Part shown: positions 55,301 through 63,959 of the stretch, in pieces | Numbering within the stretch: the first letter of the stretch is position 1 | How the letters are laid out: every line of letters starts with the position of its first letter | Assembly: GCF_030655415.1 (NCBI RefSeq) | Contig: NZ_JAURVN010000002.1 | Coordinates: 310,001 to 374,000 of the forward strand | DNA from: Herminiimonas sp. | Lineage (GTDB): Bacteria; Pseudomonadota; Gammaproteobacteria; Burkholderiales; Burkholderiaceae | Length of the DNA: 64,000 nucleotides | Reading direction: 5' to 3' | Notes under the pieces: model-generated | Databases searched by the model: none | Told to the model about the DNA's origin: nothing | What the model saw: only the letters and a program-made list of their open reading frames with translations | Position numbers and translations under genes: made by a program

Positions 55301-55347
55301 TCGAAGCTGTCCTTACCTTGCGGCAAAGAAGAGGATGGGGTATTCAT
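49303..55347 (-). CDS. pilL: Hybrid chemosensory histidine kinase PilL/ChpA
   Basis: A very large (2014-residue) CheA-like kinase of the Pil-Chp system controlling type IV pilus twitching. Order: an N-terminal FimL-like region; Hpt domains with phospho-acceptor His in RRSFHTLKGSGRM (about 757), HAAHSLAGSSATVG (about 1024) and RILHTVKGSARM (about 1267), separated by long acidic linkers with Glu/Ser-rich repeats (about 1135-1185); dimerisation helices; HATPase (HLLRNAIVHGIESREKRK about 1582, GRGIGMDVV about 1675); a CheW-like domain; and a C-terminal receiver (MVVDDSLTVRR about 1894, phospho-Asp in MLVDIEMPRMDG about 1939). It is last in the pilGHIJ-pilL run. No pilK or chpB follows in this window. 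Confidence 0.95.
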   Translation of the reverse strand: MNTPSSSLPQGKDSFDTGPLSWVIGEIGEALTRSKVALCEALMQEPETQSTTLRHAKTYLHQAHGALQIVDVDGVAIITETVEDLFDRFESGQLVLTDDSVHAIAHAYQALLEYLEELLAGMPHQPVRLFPYYRSLLQVRGAERIHPADLFFPNLAIRPQLPSASITLTAEDYVGLRKRFERALLIFLKEADSETGLASARTMRDIVLRVEQAQSTQQARSFWWVMHGFADAVSAGQVPNELYVKQLFARINLQIRRLSEGSSSITERLLRDALFFIARVAHPSAVAQQIRSAYQLDGVVPTDYEKKRYGQIDAQALASAKERLSQAKNLWNRIAGGDASVAPSFEQEMTGLAEAGNHLNAPALAKLLRELSGIARHAAHSRPGDSLSLEIATSLLFVENALQQIGHLADDFAERADAVTTRLLSAVSGETLTHSAQWLDDMSREAQERQTMTALAGEMQSSLRQVEKMLDEYFRDPEQRAGLSDIDSVLYQISGALSVLGHEDAVRAVWHTQAAVRRFIEAEETPDLQEFQQVAQNVGALSFFIETLQLHPDGVNKRFAFDDDAGIFRANLTEKNGPSNAALDVVVIPVSEVENTISTLPEIHVPDLPTVESELALHQKQSEELAISLAAEPTNPFLQEQLKESLEQVRLDATLVDNPEANDRARAVIDMLEHPDFVASQDAMDDIALATAPAKTSHVEEIAPLVAPATDEAIDAELLEIFLSEAVEVLDSVKQTVPESRNAPHNQEFLTTLRRSFHTLKGSGRMVGLVTFGEAAWSVEQVLNLRLSETRGGDADLYALLENAVQVLDAWVGDLQMQGRSDRSGRALINAAERVKNGAGFHYDDLEETLLLAPASEAFDALTESENNTESENTAESIAESTADFGNEDALTATEPEELELSDEELAQFQKFNATADEVAEVIDAEPAAPEIVVGELDHLKLDMVDEVAPLQGAAVLDFPGNLPAARKSDDNVKYIGDLEISLPLHNIYLAETDELVRLLSQDIAEWRHEPDRHVNIPAVHAAHSLAGSSATVGFKPLQQIAYALEAVLQYLARKPVKLLISEYDTLDHAISRIRFMLQMFALGEMPDFEPDQVEILERMPEDFEFRISSKHGQPVFDAPVEDEGEPATAEVVDEDAEAKTELSAVESELEIESESELEPEPEPSAADEPKNVADDAPVLEVAPAVEATPVILELEPAPFEEPVYPQNSEELTDPALIIKDEIDADLLPVFIEEGSDMLPQMGQALRAWQKELGDTALPQSILRILHTVKGSARMAGAMLLGQHMHEMETRIENITHAGYPSAAAVEDLLARHDHGLQLFEHLQNPDAPKPAPVETANLAKENTADAAKSSAEELPVIQSLMPITDRRTTALAPGVSPASRAVAAAAPVPLVRVRADILDRLVNQAGEVSISRSKLETEVGTLRTSMGELSENVSRLREQLREIEMQAESQITSHMGVSADREFDPLEFDRFTRLQELTRMMAESVNDVGSVQQNLSRTIDSATTDLTNQARLTRDLQQDLMRVRMVQFASISERLYRVTRQAAKEMDKRVNLDIRGSAVEVDRGVLEKMAGPFEHLLRNAIVHGIESREKRKAAGKNETGELRVEIRQEGNEVVIHFSDDGQGLNLNNIRKKALENGLVKDDDNLSDAEVTDLIFHPGFSTAEEITELAGRGIGMDVVRSEAASLGGRVAIASEPGKGAYFTIHLPLTLAVTQVVILSTGGKTYALPSVLVEQVQQLKNGPLAIAYNEGAVMWQSQRVPMHYLSTLLGDTDAAPVTQQYSPLLILKSGNDRVALHVDEILGNREVVVKNIGPQLSRMIGIAGATVLGSGEIVLILNPVPLAQRAAHENIRAPRLTPSDAPSDMGAVAEMATFEPAARNVEPVQGLRTQHIVMVVDDSLTVRRVTQRLLTREGYQVVLAKDGVDALQHLQSITPDVMLVDIEMPRMDGFDLTRNIRGDERTRDIPIIMITSRTASKHRNYAMELGVNEYLGKPFQEEALVKLIADFIKKEIPAS

Positions 55348-55485
55348 GACTGCCTCGCGGGTGCGGGGTGATCAAGCAAGAGATGAGCTGATCACCGCAA
55401 TTGCTGTTGGGCCTCAAAACAAATGCGCACCTTTAACAAATCGCGTCAGAGACGCGCGTTAAAGACACGCATCAAAATAAACAAA

Positions 55486-57756
55486 TCAAGCCGTTACACG
55501 GAACCGTGATACCGAGTTTTTGAGTTCTTCGGCCAGCTTCGACAATTCGCGAATTGAATGCGCAGTTTGCTGCGTACCTTCTTGCGTTTGTTCCGTGACG
55601 GTGAGAATGCCTTGAATGTTTTGCGCCACACCGTTAGCCGATGTTGCCTGCTGTTCGGTCGCTGACGAAATACCTTGAATCAGTTCCGCCAGACGATTCG
55701 AAACGCGTCGAATATCGGACAGCGCCGCACCAGCAGCATCTGAAAGCTTGGCACCCTCGACCACACCCTGCGTCGATTTTTCCATAGCGGCAACCGCATC
55801 GTGGGTATCTGTTTGAATCGTACGAACCAGCGCACCAATCTGCTTGGTCGCTTCACCCGAACGTTCCGCCAGACGCTGAACCTCTTCCGCAACCACCGAG
55901 AAACCGCGACCTGCTTCGCCGGCTGACGCTGCCTGAATCGCCGCATTCAACGCCAGGACGTTGGTCTGTTCGGTAATATCAGAAATCAGTTCTGTGATCT
56001 CACCAATCTCTTGCGAGGATTCACCCAGACGCTTGATGCGTTTCGAGGTTTCCTGAATTTGCTCGCGAATCTCGGTCATGCCCTTGATCGCATTTTCCAC
56101 CGCACGTGAACCTTGTTCTGCCGCCGTCACTGACTGACGCGCAACTTCTGCCGATTCACTGGCTGATTTGGAAACGTCGGTAATCTGTACCGCCATTTCC
56201 AGTACAGCCTGACCGGTTTCTTGAATGTTGCGTGATTGCTTGTGTGATGCTTCCAGCAGTTCGGTCGAAATATTCTGCGCAGTATTAGATGCCAAGGTAA
56301 CTTGTTCCGCTGTATTGGTTACGCGACCTACCAGACCGCGCAACTCTTCCACCGTATAGTTAACCGAATCGGCAATCGCGCCGGTGATGTCTTCAGTCAC
56401 CGTTGCTTGCACGGTCAAATCGCCATCCGCGACTTCCTGCAACTCATTCATCAGGCGCAAAATAGCGGCCTGATTCTGATCGTTAGCCTGCTTGGCTTCT
56501 TCTTCTTTTTTCTGCGCTTCCAGACGTTGGTCATCAGCTTCTTCACGACGCGCATCCGCTTCGTTGGTTCTGTTGCGACTATCCTGCAACAGCACCAGCG
56601 CGATACCCGCCGCTGCGACCAGCGCAGTCAATACGCTCAACAACATCAACCAGAACGGCCACGTCAGCGAATCCTGCTCGGTACGATAGGTTTGTTGCAA
56701 GTCGGTCAGACGCTGCTTCAAAGCTTCGTTTTCCTTGAAGATCAGTTCCTGTGCCTGTTTCGCTGCAATAAAGTTTTGCAGATTACCCAGAATCAGTGCG
56801 ATCGATTTTTGATAGTCGGCAAATGCGGTTTGCAACTCGATCAATTTTTCACGTGTATCCGGCTCGGTGGTTTTGCTCAAACGCAGAACTTCACTACCGT
56901 TCAAAAAGCCTTCGGTAATGTCGCGGAAGGTATTGGTATCTTTGCCCAGCAAGAAAGCTGTTTCCGGGTTCACGCCTTCTGAACTCAAAAATTCATTCGC
57001 ACTACGCGCCAAACGTTGCGTCAACATCACGAGCTGACCAGCCGCTGCAACTTCACGTGGTGTCGCACCGCTTTGTGATTTCAACGTTGAAATCTGCTCT
57101 GTCAATTCAAGCAAGTTAGGTGTAATGCCGTTCAAGACTTCCAGTGTGGTACCGAAGCCTGTCAGCGGCGCTTCCAGTTTGATAATCGTGGCAGCTGCCT
57201 TGTCGGAGCCTGCCCATAATTTTTGAACTTCCTGCAAAGCGCTTTCCATTTTTGCGTCAGGCGTACCGATATCACGGCCCTGGTACACGCCACCTTTGGA
57301 AAGCACATTCAAATCGTTATTGAATTCTTTGCGGCTATCAGCCAACTGCTTGAACGCTTCCTTGTTACCTTGAATCGCATTCGGTGTCGCTTTACCTACC
57401 CGCTGCGAGTGCATCAGCGCATCGCCGGCGATCTGCGTCTGGGTTGAGGTCAAGCCGGAATAATCCGCGTTCAACCAAACGAATGCGGCACCCAGAACGA
57501 GCGATCCGCCCAGTGCGATCAGAAGAATACGAACCTGTTGTTGCAGTGGCAGCTTGCCGATCAGCGGTAGACGAATGTCACCACTTTTTTGCAGAACGTC
57601 GCCGATGTACGTTGCATTAGGATTGACGTTGGCGCGCGCTGCGCGCACTACACTTGGATCAACCGGCGTGGTTGTGTCCGGTGTATCACCGTGAGAATCC
57701 GCTCCCTGTGCGGCCGCCTCTTTTTTATTTTTGGAAAGCGGTAATTTAAACGCCAT
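55486..57756 (-). CDS. pilJ: Twitching motility methyl-accepting chemotaxis protein PilJ
   Basis: A 756-residue membrane chemoreceptor. A cytoplasmic N-terminal tail precedes the first transmembrane helix ([21 protein letters not shown], about 92-115), a large periplasmic part with two PilJ-type helical modules ([24 protein letters not shown] and [25 protein letters not shown]), the second transmembrane helix ([23 protein letters not shown], about 365-390), a HAMP-like segment, and the signalling domain with hairpin tip [25 protein letters not shown] and [33 protein letters not shown]. It signals to PilL through the PilI coupling protein. Confidence 0.96.
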   Translation of the reverse strand: MAFKLPLSKNKKEAAAQGADSHGDTPDTTTPVDPSVVRAARANVNPNATYIGDVLQKSGDIRLPLIGKLPLQQQVRILLIALGGSLVLGAAFVWLNADYSGLTSTQTQIAGDALMHSQRVGKATPNAIQGNKEAFKQLADSRKEFNNDLNVLSKGGVYQGRDIGTPDAKMESALQEVQKLWAGSDKAAATIIKLEAPLTGFGTTLEVLNGITPNLLELTEQISTLKSQSGATPREVAAAGQLVMLTQRLARSANEFLSSEGVNPETAFLLGKDTNTFRDITEGFLNGSEVLRLSKTTEPDTREKLIELQTAFADYQKSIALILGNLQNFIAAKQAQELIFKENEALKQRLTDLQQTYRTEQDSLTWPFWLMLLSVLTALVAAAGIALVLLQDSRNRTNEADARREEADDQRLEAQKKEEEAKQANDQNQAAILRLMNELQEVADGDLTVQATVTEDITGAIADSVNYTVEELRGLVGRVTNTAEQVTLASNTAQNISTELLEASHKQSRNIQETGQAVLEMAVQITDVSKSASESAEVARQSVTAAEQGSRAVENAIKGMTEIREQIQETSKRIKRLGESSQEIGEITELISDITEQTNVLALNAAIQAASAGEAGRGFSVVAEEVQRLAERSGEATKQIGALVRTIQTDTHDAVAAMEKSTQGVVEGAKLSDAAGAALSDIRRVSNRLAELIQGISSATEQQATSANGVAQNIQGILTVTEQTQEGTQQTAHSIRELSKLAEELKNSVSRFRVTA

Positions 57757-57810
57757 TCTGATTCTCCTGATTCTGTTTATACGGCGCCCGGATTATCTAT
57801 CCCGGATCGC

Positions 57811-58386
57811 TCATAGACCGACGTGCAAAAATTGAGGATTTTGTATTACTAAAGAAAGATCGAGCTCGGTCCAGACTTGCGATTCGCGATCCAGATAACG
57901 CTTGCTTGCCCAAGGTGCGAGTTCATCCTGCACATCGGATTGCGCTTCCATTTCAGCGACGTTATGCAAACCCAGTACACGCGATACCAGCAAACTGCTA
58001 TTGAATGAAAGTGCTGGCGCAAACGCAATGATGCGAGTGTCTTTATCAATAGGCGTGGGCGCGTTACCTTGAAATTGTGCGAAATCGATCACGCTGATCA
58101 AATTGCCGCGAATATTCGTCAAACCGAGAAACCATGGCTGCGTCAAAGGTACTTCGGTAATCGTGCCGACCGAAACAATCTCGCCCGCCGTCTGCAGATT
58201 CAGCAAACAACGGTTGCCACCTATCATCACGCCCAATTGATTAACACGTGTATCTTCGCCGCTACGCGCGGTCTGCATACGTTCAACTAGCTGCACCTGA
58301 AATTCGCGCAAGCGCGTACGGCGTGTAGCGATATCCGTTTTGGCGAATACCTTTCCCGCTTGCAGATCCGACGTAGGCTGGCTCAT
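57811..58386 (-). CDS. pilI: CheW-like coupling protein PilI
   Basis: A 191-residue CheW-domain protein that couples PilJ to PilL. The CheW fold is recognisable: LGVMIGGNRCLLNLQTAGEIVSVGTITEVPLTQPWFLGLTNIRGNLISVIDFAQF, then the second beta barrel with LLVSRVLGLHNVAEM. About 35 residues precede the domain. Gap of 54 bp to pilJ and 10 bp from pilH, on the same strand. Confidence 0.93.
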   Translation of the reverse strand: MSQPTSDLQAGKVFAKTDIATRRTRLREFQVQLVERMQTARSGEDTRVNQLGVMIGGNRCLLNLQTAGEIVSVGTITEVPLTQPWFLGLTNIRGNLISVIDFAQFQGNAPTPIDKDTRIIAFAPALSFNSSLLVSRVLGLHNVAEMEAQSDVQDELAPWASKRYLDRESQVWTELDLSLVIQNPQFLHVGL

Positions 58387-58396
58387 CAGGGGTTAC

Positions 58397-58762
58397 TTAT
58401 CCGAGCGCAGCAATTTTGGAGAGAAGTTCAGCAGGATCAACCGGCTTGACGATGTAGTCACGTGCGCCTTGGCGCAAGCCCCAGATACGGTCAGTTTCCT
58501 GACCTTTGCTGGTGCAGATAATGATAGGCACGTCTTGTGTTTCTGGATCGCGCGTAATGGCGCGTGTGATTTGAAAGCCATTTTGGCCAGGCATCACGAT
58601 ATCCATCAAAATCAATTGCGGCTTGTCAGCCTTGATCTTCAACAAAGCTTCTTCACCATTTTCTGCTGTAGAAACGGAAAAACCTTTTTTTACAAGGATA
58701 TCGGTCAGAAAATAACGCTCGGTCGGGGAGTCATCAACGATGAGGATTTTTTGAATGGCCAT
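58397..58762 (-). CDS. pilH: CheY-like response regulator PilH
   Basis: A 121-residue single receiver domain: DD at 10-11 in ILIVDDSPTERYFLTD, phospho-acceptor Asp54 in LILMDIVMPGQNGFQ, Thr/Ser in ICTSKGQE and Lys in DYIVKPVDPAELL. By analogy with Pseudomonas PilH it acts on pilus retraction. It lies 21 bp after pilG. Confidence 0.95.
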   Translation of the reverse strand: MAIQKILIVDDSPTERYFLTDILVKKGFSVSTAENGEEALLKIKADKPQLILMDIVMPGQNGFQITRAITRDPETQDVPIIICTSKGQETDRIWGLRQGARDYIVKPVDPAELLSKIAALG

Positions 58763-58783
58763 CTGAAACCTTTAAATCAAAAT

Positions 58784-59185
58784 TTATTTTGCGACTGCTT
58801 CCGCCGTGTACTCGCGCACGGTTTTCAGCAGACTGTCTTTTGTGAATGGCTTGGTGAGGTAGGCATCGGAGCCGACCATCGCGCCGCGCGCCCGATCAAA
58901 CAAGCCGTCCTTGGACGACAACATGATCACCGGCGTGGAATGGAATTTGGCACTTTTCTTGATCAGTGCGCAGGTTTGGTAACCGTCGAGACGAGGCATC
59001 AGGATGTCGCAGAAGATAAGCGCAGGCTTGTGGTCGTTCATTTTTGCGAGCGCATCAAAGCCATCGTCCGCCAGCACGACCTTGTAACCTGCCTGACCAA
59101 GAAAGATCTCTGCCGACCGACGAATCGTACTGCTATCGTCGATCACCATGATTTTCATGTCAGCATTATCCAGTGATATTGTCAT
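58784..59185 (-). CDS. pilG: CheY-like response regulator PilG
   Basis: A 133-residue single receiver domain: DD in MVIDDSSTIRRSAEIFLGQAG, phospho-acceptor Asp60 in LIFCDILMPRLDGYQT, MLSSKDGLFDRARG with the conserved Ser, and Lys in DAYLTKPFTKDSLL. The DRARGAMVGSDAY stretch is typical of PilG and separates it from PilH. First gene of the pil-chp run; by analogy with Pseudomonas it promotes pilus extension. Rubredoxin lies 147 bp upstream on the same strand. Confidence 0.95.
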   Translation of the reverse strand: MTISLDNADMKIMVIDDSSTIRRSAEIFLGQAGYKVVLADDGFDALAKMNDHKPALIFCDILMPRLDGYQTCALIKKSAKFHSTPVIMLSSKDGLFDRARGAMVGSDAYLTKPFTKDSLLKTVREYTAEAVAK

Positions 59186-59332
59186 GAGTCATCTCGTTAA
59201 ACTGTGTCCACAATATACGGCGCAACAGTAACAAAAAGCAAGATTCTTTAGGTCAAGCACCACAGTGCAAATCAATGCCCGTGGTTTTTCAACAAAAATG
59301 CCAAAGTCATAACACTGGCTTGCGGCTGTAGA

Positions 59333-59530
59333 CTAGATCGCCACCATCTCAAAGTCTTCCTTGCGCGCGCCACATTCCGGGCAAGTCCAGTTCATAGGGA
59401 CGTCATCCCAGCGGGTACCGGCGGCGATGCCTTCTTCCGGCAAGCCGGCAGCTTCGTCGTAAATCCAGCCGCAGATCAGGCACATCCAGGTTTTGAACGG
59501 TTCGTTCGATGTTGTTTCGTTAATGCTCAC
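59333..59530 (-). CDS. Rubredoxin
   Basis: A 65-residue one-iron electron carrier. Two CxxCG motifs (MCLICGWIYDEAAGLPEEGI and WTCPECGARKEDFEMV) bind Fe by four Cys. The family-typical DVPMNW precedes the second pair. The redox partner is unknown; placement between the pilGHIJL cluster and the divergent ThiD-like gene is common in betaproteobacteria. Confidence 0.96.
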   Translation of the reverse strand: MSINETTSNEPFKTWMCLICGWIYDEAAGLPEEGIAAGTRWDDVPMNWTCPECGARKEDFEMVAI

Positions 59531-59584
59531 GGCTGACAGCCCTTCAAGTTAAAATGCACAGTCAGCTATCTTAATATACCCGCC

Positions 59585-60433
59585 GTGCAAAACCAAACTT
59601 CCCCGCTTATATTGACCTTTGGCCCAACAGATCCGGTAGGCGCTGTCGGCATTCAAGCCGATCTTGCGTCTTTTGCCGCGATGGGCTGCCACGGCTTGTC
59701 CGTGGTTACTGCACTTTTCATCGGTGACACCGCGCGCATAGAGGATATGCAAGTTATAGACCCAGACTGGGTTTCCGACCAAGCGCGTGTCGTGCTGGAA
59801 GACATGCCGGTCGCCGCCTTCAAGGTGGGCGCGGTCGGTAGCATAGAAAACGTCTCGGCGATTGCTGAAATCGTTTCCGACTATCCTGATATTCCGCTGA
59901 TTTTTGATCCATTTCTCTCGTCCCTGCCCGATCAAGGACCGGACGCGGATGACATGTTGATGGCGACCCGCGAACTATTGATCCCGCAAACCACGGTATT
60001 GATTATTTCGACTGTCGAATTGGTGCGCATGGCCGAAACCTGGCGCGAACCGTCGGAAGAAGACTTGATGGCCGTCGATGCGATGCGTCTGATCGAAATG
60101 GGCTGCGAATATGTTTTCGTCACCGGCACGCCATCCGACCTGACCGATGTTGCGAATACCTTGTTCGATGAAGGCGGCGTAATCCGTCACGACAACTGGC
60201 AACGTATTTCAGGTTCATACAATGGCGCTGGCGGCACACTTGCGGCGACGATTGCCGCATTGCTGGCAAACGGGCTTGATATCCCAGAAGCTGTATTCGA
60301 AGCGCAAGAGTTCACGATTGCGTCTATCGCCAATGCACAGCGCTTAGGCATGGGCAAGCTGGTTCCAGATCGCTACTTCTGGGCGCGTGAATCGGATGAA
60401 GAAATCGATCTCACGCCGCCGCCACTTCAGTAA
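59585..60433 (+). CDS. ThiD-like phosphomethylpyrimidine kinase family protein, lacking the usual Cys
   Basis: A 282-residue ribokinase-fold protein related to HMP/HMP-P kinase ThiD. It aligns with ThiD in LILTFGPTDPVGAVGIQADLASFAAMGCHGLSVVTAL and the C-terminal nucleotide-binding region, but several ThiD hallmarks are altered: the G-D-S-G-G-G-A-G start is GPTDPVGAVG; the VDPVMVAKSG strand reads FDPFLSSLP; and the anion-hole HGTGCTLS is NGAGGTLAATIA, so the Cys that binds substrate phosphate in ThiD is Gly. A GTG at 59585 is the start. It is divergent from rubredoxin and 51 bp ahead of hemL. The real substrate may not be HMP-P. Confidence 0.8.
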   Translation: MQNQTSPLILTFGPTDPVGAVGIQADLASFAAMGCHGLSVVTALFIGDTARIEDMQVIDPDWVSDQARVVLEDMPVAAFKVGAVGSIENVSAIAEIVSDYPDIPLIFDPFLSSLPDQGPDADDMLMATRELLIPQTTVLIISTVELVRMAETWREPSEEDLMAVDAMRLIEMGCEYVFVTGTPSDLTDVANTLFDEGGVIRHDNWQRISGSYNGAGGTLAATIAALLANGLDIPEAVFEAQEFTIASIANAQRLGMGKLVPDRYFWARESDEEIDLTPPPLQ

Positions 60434-60484
60434 GCGAGCGCAATAAGTCAGCTCGACCATTTACCTTTTATTTAAGTACATCGC

Positions 60485-61771
60485 ATGACATCCAATAACG
60501 ACACTCTTTTCGCTCGCGCACAAAAAAGCACACCGGGCGGCGTCAACTCGCCGGTACGCGCCTTCCGCTCAGTGGGCGGCACGCCACGTTTTATTACCCG
60601 CGCTGAAGGCCCCTACTTTTGGGATGCCGACGATCGTCGTTACATTGATTACATCGGCTCGTGGGGACCGGCGATTGTTGGTCACGCGCACCCAGATGTC
60701 GTCAAAGCGGTACAAAACGCGGCAACGCGCGGCTTGAGTTTTGGCGCGCCGACTGAAGGCGAAATCCAGATGGCGGAATTGATTTGCCAACTGGTGCCAT
60801 CGATAGAACAATTGCGTCTGGTTTCCAGCGGTACTGAAGCCGCAATGAGCGCCTTGCGTTTGGCGCGCGGTGCGACTGGTCGCGACAAGATCATCAAGTT
60901 TGAAGGTTGTTATCACGGCCATGCGGATTCGCTGTTGGTCAAAGCTGGCAGCGGCTTGCTGACCTTCGGCAATCCAACTTCAGCTGGCGTGCCGGAAGAT
61001 TTTGCCAAACATACTTTGGTGCTCGACTATAACAATCCGCAACAGCTAATTGATACCTTCAAGGAAATCGGTGATCAGATTGCTTGCGTGATCGTCGAGC
61101 CAGTTGCCGGCAACATGAACTTGTTACCAGCCACGCCGGAATTCCTGCACGCCATGCGCAGCGTCTGCACGCAATATGGCGCAGTATTGATTTTTGATGA
61201 AGTGATGTCGGGCTTCCGCGTTGCACTTGGTGGTGCGCAATCGATTTACGATATCAAACCTGATCTGACTGTTTTGGGTAAAGTCATAGGCGGTGGTTTA
61301 CCGGTTGCCGCATTTGGTGGTCGCGCTGATTTGATGCAGCATCTTGCGCCATTGGGTGGCGTGTATCAGGCGGGAACGTTGTCAGGCAACCCAGTCACCG
61401 TTGCCGCCGGTTTGGCGACATTGAAGTTGATACAAGCTCCAGACTTTTATGAATCGCTGAGCACGCAAACTACAAAACTGGTGGACGGACTTACCGCAGC
61501 AGCGCGTGAGACAAATGTCGCGTTCGCAGCCAACTCGGTAGGCGGCATGTTCGGCATGTATTTCGCGGCAGAGAAACCGCTGTCTTATACAGAAATGATG
61601 AAGTGCGATACGGCGAAGTTCAACACCTTCTTCCACGCGATGCTGGATGCAGATGTCTATCTGGCGCCATCCGCATTTGAAGCCGGCTTCGTCTCCGCAC
61701 AACATAGCGATGAAGTCATCAACACAACCATCACTGCGGCGCGTGCGGCTTTCACAAAATTGCAAAATTAG
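60485..61771 (+). CDS. hemL: Glutamate-1-semialdehyde 2,1-aminomutase
   Basis: A 428-residue PLP enzyme making 5-aminolevulinate for heme. It shows the start motif [40 protein letters not shown], the [19 protein letters not shown] loop, [17 protein letters not shown] and the PLP Lys (about 266) in [17 protein letters not shown]. Length and motifs are complete. Follows the ThiD-like gene on the same strand and ends at a bidirectional terminator. Confidence 0.98.
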   Translation: MTSNNDTLFARAQKSTPGGVNSPVRAFRSVGGTPRFITRAEGPYFWDADDRRYIDYIGSWGPAIVGHAHPDVVKAVQNAATRGLSFGAPTEGEIQMAELICQLVPSIEQLRLVSSGTEAAMSALRLARGATGRDKIIKFEGCYHGHADSLLVKAGSGLLTFGNPTSAGVPEDFAKHTLVLDYNNPQQLIDTFKEIGDQIACVIVEPVAGNMNLLPATPEFLHAMRSVCTQYGAVLIFDEVMSGFRVALGGAQSIYDIKPDLTVLGKVIGGGLPVAAFGGRADLMQHLAPLGGVYQAGTLSGNPVTVAAGLATLKLIQAPDFYESLSTQTTKLVDGLTAAARETNVAFAANSVGGMFGMYFAAEKPLSYTEMMKCDTAKFNTFFHAMLDADVYLAPSAFEAGFVSAQHSDEVINTTITAARAAFTKLQN

Positions 61772-61800
61772 ACGGCCAACGTTTAGTTGAGTCAACCAAT

Positions 61801-61827
61801 AAAAAAGCGCCTGATCGGCGCTTTTTT
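61801..61827. terminator. Bidirectional terminator between hemL and corA
   Basis: Stem AAAAAAGCGCC / GGCGCTTTTTT with a short loop, T-runs on both strands, between convergent genes. Confidence 0.92.
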
Positions 61828-61852
61828 ATTATTAAATTTTCTGCGATTCAAA

Positions 61853-62824
61853 TCAACGCAACCAGCCACGTTTGCGGAAATACAGCATCGGCACAACCGC
61901 ACTCGCAGCCATCAAAATCACAGTGTACAAATAACCGTAATTACCAAAGAACTCCAGCTCCGGGAAGTACTTCATATTCATACCGTAAATACTCGCGATC
62001 AACGTTGGCGGCAGCAAGGCCACACTCGCCACCGAGAATATCTTGATGATCTTGTTCTGGTTAATGTTAATGAAACCAACCGTCGCATCCATCAAGAAGT
62101 TGATCTTGTCGAACAAGAACGCAGTGTGACCATCCAGTGATTCGATATCACGCATGATCTGGCGTGCTTCATCAAACTGCTCTGTATTCAACAAGCGTCC
62201 ACGCATCAAGAAACTGACCGCGCGGCGCGTATCCATCATGTTACGGCGTATGCGTCCGTTCAAATCTTCTTCATGCGCCATCGCGTTCAGTGCGGTTGCC
62301 GCATCCTGATCGGTAATTTCTTTTTGTAATACGCTTTTGCTGACAGCTTCAAGGGCTTGGTAAACACCCTCGAGCGCATCTGCAGAATACTCGGCATCGG
62401 TCGCGTATAAATCCAGCAACACGTCTTTGTAATCGTTGATAGAGCCGGGACGCGAGCGCGCGCGCATGCGCACCAAACGGAAGATAGGCAAATCCTCAGA
62501 GTGAACAGAAAACAATATATCTCGGGCCAAAATAAACGCGACCGTCACAACACTTGATGGACCGTCGTCTTCTTCTAGCAAAAAGTCGGTACGCAGATGC
62601 AAGTCGCCGTTTTCTGCTTCGTAATAACGGGCGGACGCTTCAATATCCTTGACTTCATCTTCGCCCGGCAGAGTTACGCCGTAGATGCCTTTGACCCAGT
62701 CGCGTTCATCGTCATTCGGATCAGTCAGATCGACCCATACCGGCGTGGTGTTTTCCAAATCGGCGCGGCTGTCGATGTTGACCTGATTCAGGCGACCATT
62801 CTGCAATACAAATACGTTAATCAT
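61853..62824 (-). CDS. corA: Magnesium/cobalt transporter CorA
   Basis: A 323-residue CorA-type ion channel. Long cytoplasmic N-terminal domain (NGRLNQVNIDSRADLENTTPVWVDL and so on), then the two C-terminal transmembrane helices separated by the selectivity loop YGMNMKYFPELEFFGNYGY; the usual MPE after GMN is FPE. The start is the ATG at 62824, nine bases after GGGAGAG; the frame is open to 62854. A leader of more than 400 bp precedes it, with two clear hairpins, so RNA-level control by Mg2+ is possible but unproven. Confidence 0.95.
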   Translation of the reverse strand: MINVFVLQNGRLNQVNIDSRADLENTTPVWVDLTDPNDDERDWVKGIYGVTLPGEDEVKDIEASARYYEAENGDLHLRTDFLLEEDDGPSSVVTVAFILARDILFSVHSEDLPIFRLVRMRARSRPGSINDYKDVLLDLYATDAEYSADALEGVYQALEAVSKSVLQKEITDQDAATALNAMAHEEDLNGRIRRNMMDTRRAVSFLMRGRLLNTEQFDEARQIMRDIESLDGHTAFLFDKINFLMDATVGFININQNKIIKIFSVASVALLPPTLIASIYGMNMKYFPELEFFGNYGYLYTVILMAASAVVPMLYFRKRGWLR

Positions 62825-63263
62825 AAGCTCTCCCAGTCGCGTAAGAGACACCAACTATCGCTGATGAAACACACAACTCGTCCTGCAGAGCAGACTCTGC
62901 AGTGGATTTAATTTTGAGGGAACGCGGCCATTAAAGAGAACAAACAGGCCTGGACGCGACCACCCACCGAATCGGCGAGAGGCGCTATGGAGCGTAAGCG
63001 TTAAGCGCTATCTCGCAGATTGACCGTCAAAAACGGCGAACAACTTAAATAAGGACTACCCAAGACGGGTCTCCGGAAACGAAAACAGCGCAAGTGTACT
63101 GATAAGTCGAAAGGCTAGCAAGCCAGTCGACACGGTTTTTATCATTGAATTATGCATTGAATCGATCGCCTGCCGGATACGCACCTCATATCGGCAATAT
63201 CGTTGTCTATCATTTAATGAATTGTGGATTGCATCAGCCAATAAAGCTGTGCAATCCAAGCGC
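62825..63263 (-). other. Long structured 5' region of corA
   Basis: A 439-bp stretch with no gene, upstream of corA and downstream of mtgA, both on the minus strand. It holds two hairpins, 62883-62902 (CTGCAGAG-CAGA-CTCTGCAG, perfect) and 62975-63016 (GCGAGA-G-GCGCT / AGCGC-TA-TCTCGC with a 17-nt loop). No known riboswitch is recognised; the mtgA terminator and the corA promoter must also lie here. Confidence 0.5.
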
Positions 63264-63959
63264 TTAAGGCAACGCCGCGCTGTTCATTCGACGCAAAATC
63301 AAGTCGGTACGTCGCCCCAGATAACCTGTGCCGCGATGAGCATCGTAGAAACGCGGATTCGGCAACATGACAGCAAGGCGTGCTGCCTGTTCAGCGCTCA
63401 ATTGCGCGGCAGAGATACCGTAATAATGTTGCGCGGCGGCTTCGGCACCAAAAATCCCCACGCCCCACTCGACGACATTCAGATAGATTTCAAAGATGCG
63501 TTCCTTGTCCATCCAGAATTCCAGCATATAGGTAATGATCAATTCCTGACCCTTGCGGATATAACTGCGATCACCGGATAGAAAAAGATTTTTTGCCAGT
63601 TGCTGCGTGATGGTCGAACCACCTGCAACAACCTTGCCCTTCTTGATATTTTTCTCGTAGGCTTTTTCCAGCGCTTCCCAGTCTATGCCTTCATGACCGG
63701 AAAAATTGGAATCTTCTGACGCAATGATTGCGCGCTTCAAGTTATTCGATATTTTTTTATACGGAACCCATTTTTGTTTGAGCTGTGCCTTCGGATTTTT
63801 TTCTTGCAGTGTCGAAAGTTGCTCGCGCATGAAGCTGGTCGAATCGGGATTGTGATTCACCCACCAACCAATTTGCAAAAAGAAATACAACTGCACCAGC
63901 AGAACCAACAAGACTGGTACGAGGATCAGCCAGAACAACAGCTTGCGCATTATTTTCAT
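63264..63959 (-). CDS. mtgA: Monofunctional biosynthetic peptidoglycan transglycosylase MtgA
   Basis: A 231-residue GT51 enzyme polymerising lipid II. N-terminal membrane anchor ([21 protein letters not shown]), catalytic Glu in [47 protein letters not shown] and the second Glu region [29 protein letters not shown]. No transpeptidase domain. Start at 63959 (MKIMRK) or at 63950. In many betaproteobacteria aroE lies upstream of it, beyond this window's edge. Confidence 0.96.
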   Translation of the reverse strand: MKIMRKLLFWLILVPVLLVLLVQLYFFLQIGWWVNHNPDSTSFMREQLSTLQEKNPKAQLKQKWVPYKKISNNLKRAIIASEDSNFSGHEGIDWEALEKAYEKNIKKGKVVAGGSTITQQLAKNLFLSGDRSYIRKGQELIITYMLEFWMDKERIFEIYLNVVEWGVGIFGAEAAAQHYYGISAAQLSAEQAARLAVMLPNPRFYDAHRGTGYLGRRTDLILRRMNSAALP

